Positions 25,795 to 34,060 of a stretch of DNA of 64,000 nucleotides are shown piece after piece. The stretch spans positions 62,001 through 126,000 of the forward strand of contig NZ_CABPSB010000017.1 in assembly GCF_902459655.1 (NCBI RefSeq), read 5' to 3'. This stretch comes from Pandoraea anhela. Its GTDB lineage: Bacteria > Pseudomonadota > Gammaproteobacteria > Burkholderiales > Burkholderiaceae. The position numbers and the translations under genes are program-made. The notes beneath the pieces were generated by a model, which was not told the origin of the DNA, made no database searches, and saw only the letters and a list, made by a program, of their open reading frames with translations. Position 1 is the first letter of the stretch. Each line of letters starts with the position of its first letter.

Positions 25795-26046
25795 ATGAAA
25801 AGTTGCATCTGCAACACGGCTTTACGACGTCCCGAAATCCTGCATTTCGACGTTTCGCATCGCGGATCGATGTACCGCGGCGAATTGTTTTCCGGCGCCG
25901 ACGGCATCGTGTTTTTCCGCCCCGACATGGTGCGTCACGGCGTCGAAATCCGCATGTCGTCGGGTGCGCGTACGGAAATCAGCACCCCGCTTCGGAAACG
26001 GATGCGAAGCCGGAAAAACTCGTGTATTCTCCGAGGTTTATCTTAG
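25795..26046 (+). CDS. Possible small protein, 83 residues
   Basis: I do not recognise this product. The middle of the frame, about codons 12-60 (HFDVSHRGSMYRGELFSGAD and following), uses GC-ending codons like true genes in this window, while both ends are AT-richer. The ribosome site is weak (GCGGGA six bases ahead). There is no signal peptide or helix. It could be a real short gene or a decayed piece of a longer one. It precedes the diguanylate cyclase gene by 152 bases on the same strand. Confidence 0.3.
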   Translation: MKSCICNTALRRPEILHFDVSHRGSMYRGELFSGADGIVFFRPDMVRHGVEIRMSSGARTEISTPLRKRMRSRKNSCILRGLS

Positions 26047-26198
26047 TTTTCAATCATTTAGCGAAAAATCGGGGAAACGTGGGCGTAACGTGAGGCCATG
26101 ACCTTGCGGCGATTCGCGGGCGCGGTGATTGAACAGTATTGAACGGTAAAAAAGCGATCGTGCGCGGGCACGAGTTCGTTGAATGGCGAATAACAACT

Positions 26199-27566
26199 AT
26201 GAAAAGTACCATCAGCCGTACCGAACAGGGCAATCGCGTTGCCGCGACCACAATTTTGGCTGCGTGCGCCGCGCTCACGCTCGGCGGATTCCTTGCGCGC
26301 GCTTTCGAAGGCGCGGTGAACCCGTTGCTCACCTTCTTTCTCGTCTCCGCAGGCGGCATTCTCAACCTGTCGACGGCGTGTCTGCTCGGCGTTCAGTATC
26401 TCTATAACGGCAAGCGCTACTTCGCGCAGTTCGGCTGCGCATTCCTGCTGCGCGGCCTGTTCATGTTCACCGAAGGGGTGTTGCTCGCGAATCAACTGGC
26501 CGGCATCTCCACGCACGCCACACGCGCGCCGTTCTGGCTCTGGCTGGTGGCCGAAGCCAGCTTCGCCGCGTACGTGATGCTAAGCGTACGCAGCTATTCG
26601 CGCACGCGCATGGATCCGCATACGCGCCCGGGCTATTCCGAAGCCGCACGATACGGCGCGACCGTGCTGGTTATCTGGGTGACGGTATCGCTCTCGCTCG
26701 CTGGGGCCGGACGCACGCTGATCACACCGCATCTGGCGGGGGGCATAGACATCGAGACGCTCGCGCTCGGGGCGCTCTTCGTCGCCTACGTCGCGCTGTG
26801 GTGGCGCATCGCGGTGATCACGCGTTTGTCGCACAAGCTGTTTTTGCTCGTGTGGGTCGTCGTCACCATCTCGCTGTGTCAGTTGCTGCTCTCGCTAACC
26901 GCACCGAGCGAAGCGTCTTATCAGTGGTATGCGGCGCGTTTGCTCGCTCTGGCGTCGCCGGGTGTCGCCACGCTCGCGCTCGTGTGGGAAATCACGCGTC
27001 AGTATCAATCGCTCGCGCTCACCAACACGGATCTGGTGGAGAAAGTGTTCATCGATCCGCTCACGCACATCTATAACCGCCGCTACTTCGACAATCGCAT
27101 CCGCCTCGTCGCGGAGCGTGTGCAGCAGCGCGCGATTCCGCTGTCCGTGCTGCTGATCGACATCGACTATTTCAAGCAGGTAAACGACCGCTACGGACAC
27201 CCGTTCGGCGACGCCGTATTGCAGCGCATCGCCACCACGATCCAGCATTGCATCCGGTTGCCGAGCGACTTCGCCGTGCGTCTCGGCGGCGAGGAGTTCG
27301 CGGTGGTGTTGCCCGAGATCGATCAGCATGCGGCGCTGCGGGTCGCCGACCGGATTCGCGAATCGGTCAAGCGCGCGAGTTCCGATCTGCTGCCGCAAAC
27401 AGCGCGCGACGAAGGCGAGGCGATCACGATCAGCGTGGGGATTGCATCATGGCAGCCGGGCGAGCCGCTCGTCATCAGCGCGATGCTCGACCGTGCGGAC
27501 AAGGCGCTGTATCAGGCCAAGCACAAGGGACGCGATCAGAGCGTGCTGGGACAGATGGCGGCGTGA
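26199..27566 (+). CDS. Membrane-bound diguanylate cyclase (GGDEF)
   Basis: A 455-residue protein. Residues ~10-270 contain eight hydrophobic helices in a sensor resembling a MASE-type domain, possibly MASE4, which I cannot confirm. Residues ~285-450 are a GGDEF domain: DPLTHIYNRRYFD at the start, then IDIDYFKQVNDRYGHPFGD, and the active-site loop RLGGEEF, the catalytic GGEEF variant. It should make cyclic di-GMP from two GTP. The RxxD inhibitory site expected just before the loop reads LPSD, so product inhibition may be lost. Start 26199 is chosen at the domain start; the upstream 20 codons are poor. It ends 103 bases before the convergent VOC gene. Confidence 0.88.
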   Translation: MKSTISRTEQGNRVAATTILAACAALTLGGFLARAFEGAVNPLLTFFLVSAGGILNLSTACLLGVQYLYNGKRYFAQFGCAFLLRGLFMFTEGVLLANQLAGISTHATRAPFWLWLVAEASFAAYVMLSVRSYSRTRMDPHTRPGYSEAARYGATVLVIWVTVSLSLAGAGRTLITPHLAGGIDIETLALGALFVAYVALWWRIAVITRLSHKLFLLVWVVVTISLCQLLLSLTAPSEASYQWYAARLLALASPGVATLALVWEITRQYQSLALTNTDLVEKVFIDPLTHIYNRRYFDNRIRLVAERVQQRAIPLSVLLIDIDYFKQVNDRYGHPFGDAVLQRIATTIQHCIRLPSDFAVRLGGEEFAVVLPEIDQHAALRVADRIRESVKRASSDLLPQTARDEGEAITISVGIASWQPGEPLVISAMLDRADKALYQAKHKGRDQSVLGQMAA

Positions 27567-27669
27567 GGTTCGTTGCGTCAACGCCCGCCGCGCCGACAAC
27601 GACAACGAGAGCGACCACGACCACTAAGCCGGCAATGCCTCATGGCCGCATCTTTTCGCGTCGCCCCGA

Positions 27670-28185
27670 TTATCGGTTGCCCGCGATCTCGACGCGTGAA
27701 GCGCGAGCGATGGGAGGGTCAGTGAGGTCTGAGAGGCGTGCCGGTTGAGACACGCGAGCGTCAAGCCGATCGGGAAGACGACGCGGAGGCCCCTTGAGTT
27801 CGACGGTATTGCCATCCGGATCGTTGAGATAACACGATGGCCCCTCGCCCTGTGCGCCGTAGCGCTGCACGACCTCGCCCAGCGTCACGCCGTGCGACGC
27901 GAGTCCCTGACGAATGGCCTCGTCGTCGAACGGCGCCACGCGCAAACAGAAGTGATCGAGATTGCGCCCTTCCGGGCCGGGCGCCGCGCCGCCCTGGCGG
28001 CCGATCGTCCCGGCGACATCCACCAGATCGATCAGCGAATCGCCCGCCCGCAGTTGCACCAGTCCGATGTCGGCCTGCACCTTCTCCAGCGTACAGCCCA
28101 ATACATCGATGTAGAAGTGCCGGAGCCGGGCGACATCGGCGGTGCGCAGCACGACGTGATCGAGGGCGACGAACGGAATCTTCAT
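27670..28185 (-). CDS. Glyoxalase/VOC superfamily protein at the end of the prkA operon
   Basis: A 171-residue single-module vicinal-oxygen-chelate protein. It starts with IPFVALDHVVLRTADVARLR, has LDHFCLRVAPFDDE mid-chain and CYLNDPDGNTVELKGPP at the end. The metal ligands expected in the family (His near the start, His in LDH, Glu in VELK) are all present, so it may bind a metal. The last ~25 residues are a basic tail. The substrate is unknown; fosfomycin or glyoxal enzymes and dioxygenases share this fold. It starts only 19 bases after the spoVR stop, so it is probably the fourth gene of the prkA-yeaH-spoVR operon. ATG 28185 is close to AAGGG; an upstream start at 28212 would overlap spoVR. 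Confidence 0.85.
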   Translation of the reverse strand: MKIPFVALDHVVLRTADVARLRHFYIDVLGCTLEKVQADIGLVQLRAGDSLIDLVDVAGTIGRQGGAAPGPEGRNLDHFCLRVAPFDDEAIRQGLASHGVTLGEVVQRYGAQGEGPSCYLNDPDGNTVELKGPPRRLPDRLDARVSQPARLSDLTDPPIARASRVEIAGNR

Positions 28186-28204
28186 CCCTTGGCTCGCTAC
28201 GGCG

Positions 28205-29749
28205 TCAGGCACTCAGCGCATAGCGCCGTCGCTTCTCGACCTTGGTTTCGTGCGTCATTTCGCTTCGTCCGTCTTCGAAGACCGTCTCCAGCCGCACCGT
28301 GAAGCCCCACAACCGTGCCACGTGCTTGAGGACTTCTTCGAAGCTGTCGTCGAGCGGCTTGCGTTCGCTCTGCACGTGACGCAGCGTGAGCGAACGATCG
28401 CCGTGCAGATCGACATGCGCGACCTGAATGTTCGGTTCAAGCTGGCTGAGGTTGTACTGCTGTGCAAGCATCTCGCGAATCTCGCGATAACCGGCGTCGT
28501 TGTGAATGGCCGTCACCCGCAGGCGGCTGTCGCGATCGTCGTCGAGCACCGAGAACAGCTTGAGGTCGCGAATGACCTTGGGCGAGAGAAACTGCTGGAT
28601 GAAGCTCTCGTCCTTGAAGTTGCGCATCGCAAAGTCGAGCGTCGTGAGCCAGTCGGCACCCGCAATATCCGGCGCCCACCGGCGATCTTCTTCCGTCGGA
28701 TCCTCGCACATGCGGCGAATGTCCTGGAACATCGCGAAGCCCAGCGCATACGGATTCAGACCGCTGTAGTACGGGCTGTCGAACGACGGCTGATAGACCA
28801 CGTTCGTGTGCGCGTGCAGGAACTCCATCATGAAAGCGTCGTTGACGAGCTTCTCCTTGTAGAGCTGCTGGAGAATCGTGTAGTGCCAGAATGTGGCCCA
28901 ACCCTCGTTCATGACCTTCGTCTGACGCTGCGGATAGAAGTACTGCGCGAGCTTGCGCACGATGCGCACGATCTCGCGCTGCCACGGCGCGAGCTTCGGG
29001 GCATTCTTCTCGAAGAAGTACAGCAGGTTTTCCTGAGGCTCGCCCGGGAACGGCGGTTCGTCCGAATCGGTGGGATCGAGTCCGTCGTCTTCATCGTCGT
29101 CGTGCAGGGCGTGATTCGGCAGTGTGCGCCACAGATCGTTGATCTGCATTTGCAGGTAGTTTTCACGCTCCTTCTGCCGCGCCTGCTCCTGCGCCAGCGA
29201 CAGCCGCTTGGGCCGCTTGTAACGGTCCACGCCGTAGTTCATCAGCGCGTGGCACGAATCGAGCAACAGTTCCACGGACTGCTCGCCATAGCGTTGCTCG
29301 CACTCGGTGATGTAATTGCGCGCGAACAGCAGGTAATCGACGATGGCGTCGGCGCTGGTCCATGTACGGAAGAGGTAGTTGCCCTTGAAGAACGAGTTAT
29401 GACCGTAGCTGGCGTGCGCGATGGTCAACGCCTGCATGGTCATGCTGTTCTCCTCCATCAGATACGCGATGCAGGGGTTCGAGTTGATGACGATCTCGTA
29501 GGCGAGTCCCATCTGACCGCGCTTGTAGCCACGCTCTGACGACAGGAAGTGCTTGCCGTACGACCAGTGGTGATAACCGATGGGCAAGCCGACGGTCGCG
29601 TAAGCGTCGAGCATCTGCTCGGCCGTGATGATCTCGATCTGGTTCGGGTACGTGTCGAGCTTGAAATCCGACGCGATACGCGCGATCTCATGCTCGTAGC
29701 GCTGAATCAGTTCGAACGTCCATTCCGATCCGGTGGAGATATACGCCAT
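28205..29749 (-). CDS. spoVR: SpoVR family protein (YcgB)
   Basis: A 514-residue cytosolic protein. Family hallmarks include GSEWTFELIQRYEHEI at the N-terminus, ITAEQMLDAYATVGLPIGYH, YEIVINSNPCIAYLMEEN, and NEGWATFWHYTI with HxxxE-like features in the middle. SpoVR was named in Bacillus for spore cortex formation, but proteobacterial YcgB is a stress and stationary-phase protein. It is almost always found with PrkA and YeaH, as here. The start has GAGGA six bases ahead; a frame extending to 29902 overlaps the yeaH end and is not used. The gap from yeaH is 35 bases. Confidence 0.95.
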   Translation of the reverse strand: MAYISTGSEWTFELIQRYEHEIARIASDFKLDTYPNQIEIITAEQMLDAYATVGLPIGYHHWSYGKHFLSSERGYKRGQMGLAYEIVINSNPCIAYLMEENSMTMQALTIAHASYGHNSFFKGNYLFRTWTSADAIVDYLLFARNYITECEQRYGEQSVELLLDSCHALMNYGVDRYKRPKRLSLAQEQARQKERENYLQMQINDLWRTLPNHALHDDDEDDGLDPTDSDEPPFPGEPQENLLYFFEKNAPKLAPWQREIVRIVRKLAQYFYPQRQTKVMNEGWATFWHYTILQQLYKEKLVNDAFMMEFLHAHTNVVYQPSFDSPYYSGLNPYALGFAMFQDIRRMCEDPTEEDRRWAPDIAGADWLTTLDFAMRNFKDESFIQQFLSPKVIRDLKLFSVLDDDRDSRLRVTAIHNDAGYREIREMLAQQYNLSQLEPNIQVAHVDLHGDRSLTLRHVQSERKPLDDSFEEVLKHVARLWGFTVRLETVFEDGRSEMTHETKVEKRRRYALSA

Positions 29750-29784
29750 GATGCGTCCTCGTTGTAGTACCGGCGGGACGGTTT

Positions 29785-31047
29785 TCAGGCCGCCTTCTTC
29801 TTGAACAGGTCGTGCAGCACCGGGTAAATTTCGGCGGCTTCCATAATGCGTTGCATCGCGAAATTCGGGTGCTGCTGCTTGACCGACAGGTATTCGTTCC
29901 ACAGGTTCTGCGGTTCCGCGCTCGCCACCTCCACGTAGGCGAAGTACTGCACGGCCGGCATGATCGACTGCATCAGAATGTCGCGACAGATGGGCGAGTC
30001 CCCGTCCCAGTTGTCGCCGTCGGAGACCTGCGCCCCATAGATATTCCAGTCGCTCGGCGAGTACCGGTCCGCAATGATCTCGTTCATCAGCTTGAGCGCG
30101 CTGGAGACCACCGTGCCGCCGGACTCGCGCGCGTAGAAGAAGTCGTCTTCGTTGACTTCCTTCGCTGTGGTGTGGTGGCGAATGAGCACCAGGTCGATAC
30201 GCTCGTAGTTATGCCGCAGGAACAGATAAAGCAGCATGAAGAAGCGTTTGGCGAGTTCCTTGCGGCTCTGATCCATGGAGCCCGAGACGTCCATCAGACA
30301 GAACATGACCGCCTGCGCTTGCGGGCGCGGCTGCATGATCCGGTTCGAATACCGCAGATCGAGTTTTTCGATGTACGGGATCGCCTCGACACGCGTGCGC
30401 AGGTGCGTAATCTCGTGGGCCAGCGCCAACGCGCGCGGCGACGTATCGCCCTCGCGCGAGACGATGTCCGCATACTCGGCTTCGAGTTCGCGCAATTGCT
30501 TGCGATACGGGGCGGTGAGCGCGATGCGGCGGCCCAGCGAGCTGCGCATCGTACGGATGACGTTCAGGTTCGACGGCGTGCCGTCGATGGAATAGCCCGC
30601 ACGGACCTTGCGGAACTCCGGAATCTGCGCAAGCCGGCGTTTCGCGAGGTCCGGCAGCGCCATGTCCTCGAAGAAGAATTTCAGAAACTCCTCACGCGAG
30701 AGATTGAAGACGAAATCGTCCTCGCCCTCTCCCGAGTCGCTGGCGCGGCTGCCGCCGCCCCCTGCGCCCGATGGCGGACGCTCGAAGTTGTCACCCACCA
30801 CGAACTCGCGATTGCCGGGATGTACCATCTCCCGCCGCCCGCCGGGCCCGTGGTGGAACAACGGCTCCGAAATGTCCTTGACCGGGATCGAGACCTGTCC
30901 GCTGCCATCGATATCGGTGATCTTGCGCCCAGCCACCGCCTTCGCTACCGCGCGACGAATCTGATCGCGGTAGCGTTTGATGAAGCGCTGCTGGTTGATG
31001 GCGCTTTTGTTCTTGCCGTTTTGCCGTCTGTCGATGATTGCTGACAT
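29785..31047 (-). CDS. yeaH: YeaH/YhbH family protein with von Willebrand-like domain
   Basis: A 420-residue protein of the DUF444 family. The N-terminus is basic (IDRRQNGKNKSAINQQRFIK), with a Gly/Ser-rich linker around residues 90-105. A metal-ion-dependent adhesion site, DVSGSMDQS, stands near residue 250 in a von Willebrand factor A fold (FCLMDVSGSMD, then VVSSALKLMNEII). This protein is the usual partner of the PrkA kinase; in enterics yeaG-yeaH form one transcription unit under stationary-phase and nitrogen-stress control. The gap from prkA is 18 bases and to spoVR 35, so they are co-transcribed. Confidence 0.95.
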   Translation of the reverse strand: MSAIIDRRQNGKNKSAINQQRFIKRYRDQIRRAVAKAVAGRKITDIDGSGQVSIPVKDISEPLFHHGPGGRREMVHPGNREFVVGDNFERPPSGAGGGGSRASDSGEGEDDFVFNLSREEFLKFFFEDMALPDLAKRRLAQIPEFRKVRAGYSIDGTPSNLNVIRTMRSSLGRRIALTAPYRKQLRELEAEYADIVSREGDTSPRALALAHEITHLRTRVEAIPYIEKLDLRYSNRIMQPRPQAQAVMFCLMDVSGSMDQSRKELAKRFFMLLYLFLRHNYERIDLVLIRHHTTAKEVNEDDFFYARESGGTVVSSALKLMNEIIADRYSPSDWNIYGAQVSDGDNWDGDSPICRDILMQSIMPAVQYFAYVEVASAEPQNLWNEYLSVKQQHPNFAMQRIMEAAEIYPVLHDLFKKKAA

Positions 31048-31065
31048 AGTGGCCCCGATTGGTTG

Positions 31066-32988
31066 CTACGAGGATTTGCGCACGCGCAGATACCATTCCA
31101 CAAGCAGGCGGACCTGCTTCGGGGTATAGCCCTTTTCCACCATACGGTTGACGAAGTTGGCGTGCTTTTCCTGATCCTCCTTGGACGACTTCGCGTTGAA
31201 CGAAATCACCGGCAGCAAATCCTCGGTGGTCGAGAACATGCGCTTCTCGATGACCGCCCGCAACTTCTCGTAACTCGTCCAGAGCGGATTCTTGCCCGCG
31301 TTGTTGGCGCGCGCGCGCAGCACGAAGTTGACGATCTCGTTGCGGAAGTCCTTCGGATTGGTGATCCCGGCCGGCTTTTCGACTTTCTCCAGTTCGTCGT
31401 TGAGCGCTGTGCGGTCGAGAATTTCGCCGGTGTTCGGATCGCGATACTCCTGATCCTGAATCCACAGGTCCGCAAAGTTCACATACCGGTCGAAGATGTT
31501 CTGCCCGTACTCGGAGTACGACTCCAGATAGGCAGTCTGTATCTCCTTGCCGATGAACTCCACGAACGGCGCCGTCAGATACTCCTTGATATAGGAGAGA
31601 TAGCGTTTCTCGACCTCGCCCGCATACTGTTCGCGCTCGATCTGTTGTTCGAGCACATACAGCATGTGCACCGGGTTGGCCGCGACTTCGGTGTTATCGA
31701 AGTTGAAGACCTTCGAGAGCACCTTGAAGGCGAAACGCGTGGACATGCCCGTCATCCCCTCGTCCACCCCGGCGTAGTCGCGATACTCCTGATACGACTT
31801 GGCCTTCGGGTCGATGTCCTTGAGGTTCTCACCGTCGTAGACACGGACCTTCGAGAAGATGTTGGAATTCTCGGGCTCTTTCAGGCGAGTGAGCACCGCG
31901 AACTGCGCGAGCATCTTGAGCACGTTCGGCGCGCGCGGTGCATTGGCGAGCGAACTGTTCTTCACCAGCTTCTCGTAGATCTTCACCTCGTCGGTCACGC
32001 GCAGGCAGTACGGCACCTTCACGATGTATATACGATCGAGGAAAGCCTCGTTGTTGCGGTTGCCCTTGAAGCTCTGCCATTCCGCTTCATTCGAGTGAGC
32101 GAGCACGATGCCGTCGAACGGAATCGCACCGAACCCTTCCGTGCCCTTGTAGTTGCCCTCCTGCGTCGCGGTCAGCAACGGGTGGAGCACCTTGATCGGC
32201 GCCTTGAACATTTCGACGAATTCGAGCAGGCCGCGGTTGGCCAGGCACAAACCGCCGGAATACGAGTAGGCGTCCGGATCGTCCTGCGGAAATTCCTCGA
32301 GTTTGCGAATGTCGACCTTGCCGACCAGCGACGAGATGTCCTGGTTGTTTTCGTCCCCCGGTTCGGTCTTGGCAATGGCGATCTGTTGCAGCACCGAGGG
32401 CCGCACCTTCACCACGCGGAACTTCGTGATGTCGCCGTTGAATTCGTTAAGACGCTTGGTGGCCCACGGTGACGGAATCGTATTGAGATAGCGCACCGGA
32501 ATGCCGAAGTCCTCTTCGAGAATCTTGCCGTCTTCCTCCGGGGAGAACAGGCCCAGAGGCGACTCGTGCACCGGCGATCCCTTCAGGCAATAGATGGGCA
32601 CGTCTTCCATCAACACCTTGAGCTTCTCGGCCAGCGACGACTTGCCGCCGCCCGGTGGCCCGAGCAGGTACAGGATCTGTTTGCGTTCTTCGAGCCCTTG
32701 CGCCGCGTGTTTGAAGAACGAGACGATTTGCTCGATCGTGTCTTCCATGCCGTAGAAGTCACGGAAGGCAGGATAGATCTTGATGATCTTGTTGGAGAAC
32801 AGCCGCGAGAGTCGCGGGTCGTGATGCGTATCGATCAGCTCCGGCTCACCGATGGCGCGCAACATGCGCTCGGCTGCCGTGGCATACGCAGTCGAGTCCT
32901 TCTTACAGATCTCCAGATATTCCTGGATGCTGTATTCCTCTTCCCTGCGTGATTCGAAACGTGTCGTGTAGTGGCTGAAAATATCCAT
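31066..32988 (-). CDS. prkA: PrkA-family serine protein kinase/AAA+ protein (YeaG)
   Basis: A 640-residue protein, the usual length for PrkA. The N-terminal two-thirds is an AAA+ like domain with Walker A GPPGGGKSS at 110-118 and Walker B-like features around GLLEFVEMFKAPIKVLHPLL. The C-terminal third is the kinase-like PrkA domain. In Bacillus PrkA was described as a Ser kinase with AAA protease features; E. coli YeaG acts during nitrogen starvation. ATG 32988 is chosen since MDIFSHYTTRFE is the conserved family start; an in-frame ATG 21 bases earlier is less likely. It is the first gene of prkA-yeaH-spoVR-VOC, transcribed from a long AT-rich upstream region. Confidence 0.96.
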   Translation of the reverse strand: MDIFSHYTTRFESRREEEYSIQEYLEICKKDSTAYATAAERMLRAIGEPELIDTHHDPRLSRLFSNKIIKIYPAFRDFYGMEDTIEQIVSFFKHAAQGLEERKQILYLLGPPGGGKSSLAEKLKVLMEDVPIYCLKGSPVHESPLGLFSPEEDGKILEEDFGIPVRYLNTIPSPWATKRLNEFNGDITKFRVVKVRPSVLQQIAIAKTEPGDENNQDISSLVGKVDIRKLEEFPQDDPDAYSYSGGLCLANRGLLEFVEMFKAPIKVLHPLLTATQEGNYKGTEGFGAIPFDGIVLAHSNEAEWQSFKGNRNNEAFLDRIYIVKVPYCLRVTDEVKIYEKLVKNSSLANAPRAPNVLKMLAQFAVLTRLKEPENSNIFSKVRVYDGENLKDIDPKAKSYQEYRDYAGVDEGMTGMSTRFAFKVLSKVFNFDNTEVAANPVHMLYVLEQQIEREQYAGEVEKRYLSYIKEYLTAPFVEFIGKEIQTAYLESYSEYGQNIFDRYVNFADLWIQDQEYRDPNTGEILDRTALNDELEKVEKPAGITNPKDFRNEIVNFVLRARANNAGKNPLWTSYEKLRAVIEKRMFSTTEDLLPVISFNAKSSKEDQEKHANFVNRMVEKGYTPKQVRLLVEWYLRVRKSS

Positions 32989-33937
32989 ATGCCTCACCCC
33001 CCGCTTCATCGGAAAACATCGCGATGCGATGCCCGCTCTGTTGCCTAAGACCCGGATGACTGCGCAATAGTTTCGACCTGGCTCACTGCATGCCGGAGCG
33101 ACTCACGCGAAACCTTTCGCACTGTCCCCTCCCTCACATGAACGACTGAAAATCGGTTTAGGTTGACTTTAAACTTGTCACTGAAAATTGCAACCGTTAA
33201 CTCATCATATGCACAAACAAAAAAACTGTCGCTAGATATTTTCCGCAGCGCTAAGCATTCTCGATAACCCACATATCACAAGGGTTTCCACGGCCTCTAC
33301 GCATTGCGCACGTCACGCGAGATAGATCAAAAATCGAGCGAGTTTTGAAGTGTTCACCCACGCATTGCGCACTCGGGTTTGCCTGCATTCGAGAGCGTAT
33401 CGACGACCCGTCCATTTACTACGGAATCCTACGCATCAAGAAAAATTTCCTGCAAAAATGCGATGCACCACGTGCCATGTTTTCGGGAAAAAAAGTGGGA
33501 AGCCCAACGACGTCGACGGAGCCGAAGACGTGGGCGCAAAAGATGTGCTTTCCTGTCGAAGCGTCGCGGCTGCGCGAAGTCGCGAAGGTCGTGCGAACGG
33601 CATGCGTGGGGGAGCATGTTCGTCGCAAGCGGAAAGTCGAAAACGGGCGGATGTCTGAACGGACTAACCTCCTCCTTGCAAATCGTCGATCTCTGGAATG
33701 AAGCGAACAACGTGCCAGACGAGCGACCTTGAAAGCATGTTACGCCGGTTCGCCAAAATCTGCTGCGCCGATGTGTAACGTGATGTGCCCCCCTCCCCCC
33801 AGCCCCCCCCGCCGGCAGTCGCCCGGCATACCCGGCATGCCCGGACGGTTTCGTGCAATAATGCAACTTTGTTGCATTTGCGCGCGATTTGATACACAGT
33901 TGCAGGCTGTGTCCGGGCACCGCCCATCGACTTATCC
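32989..33937. other. 949-base intergenic region upstream of prkA and znu operon
   Basis: Contains no gene I trust; several overlapping open frames at 33345-33732 have no ribosome site or family. Composition is AT-rich at 33130-33480, then normal. A 13-base direct repeat ACGCATTGCGCAC occurs at 33299-33311 and 33360-33372. A C-homopolymer-rich tract lies at 33785-33812, and a possible Zur box at 33860-33878. On the minus strand, TTGCAA followed 16 bases later by TAAAGT (33170-33197) is a weak promoter candidate for prkA. I did not find a well-spaced sigma-54 site. Confidence 0.5.
33860..33878. promoter_or_regulatory. Inverted repeat, candidate Zur box of the znu operon
   Basis: AATGCAAC and GTTGCATT form a perfect 8-bp inverted repeat with a TTT centre, 60 bases before the first ORF of the zinc uptake operon. 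Size and AT-rich palindrome fit a Fur-family operator, and Zur is the expected repressor of znu genes. No zur gene is in the window, so the assignment rests on context. Confidence 0.55.
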
Positions 33938-34060
33938 ATGATTCGCTTCTCCGTTTGGCTCTATCGTCTCGCTGGCTGGGAGCGCACGGCACTCACACTG
34001 CTCGTGCTCATCCCCCTTTGGGCGCTCGTTTTCTGGGCACTGAAAGGAGTGGCCTCGTGA
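33938..34060 (+). CDS. Tiny membrane protein coupled to znuC, 40 residues
   Basis: The frame starts at ATG 33938 and ends at TGA 34058-34060, whose GTGA overlap includes the start codon of znuC. It encodes a short amphipathic start (MIRFSVWLYRLAGWERT) and one membrane helix (ALTLLVLIPLWALVFWAL). There is no good ribosome site before it, but its 3' end carries the AAAGGAG that serves znuC. It could be a leader whose translation tunes znuC, or a real small transport accessory. I recognise no family; the arrangement and Trp-rich helix argue against chance. Confidence 0.5.
   Translation: MIRFSVWLYRLAGWERTALTLLVLIPLWALVFWALKGVAS

Larger units (their letters stand above)
25282..26198. other. 917-base AT-richer region between the osmoprotectant operon and the cyclase
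   Basis: This stretch is clearly less GC-rich than the genes around it, most of all at 25600-25760. It must contain the promoter of the osmoprotectant operon (minus) and of the cyclase (plus), but I see no confident hexamer pair. A small hairpin with a T-run (25609-25634) and one weak small ORF (25795-26046) are listed separately. Confidence 0.5.

Noticed and set aside
32989-33340. A sigma-54 promoter for the prkA operon
   Set aside because: The best candidate on the minus strand (GG near 33080, GC near 33063) has 11 instead of 10 bases between the GG and GC elements, and lacks flanking consensus.
33345-33732. Three overlapping open frames in the prkA upstream region
   Set aside because: No ribosome sites, no recognisable domain, and mutually overlapping frames of similar quality.
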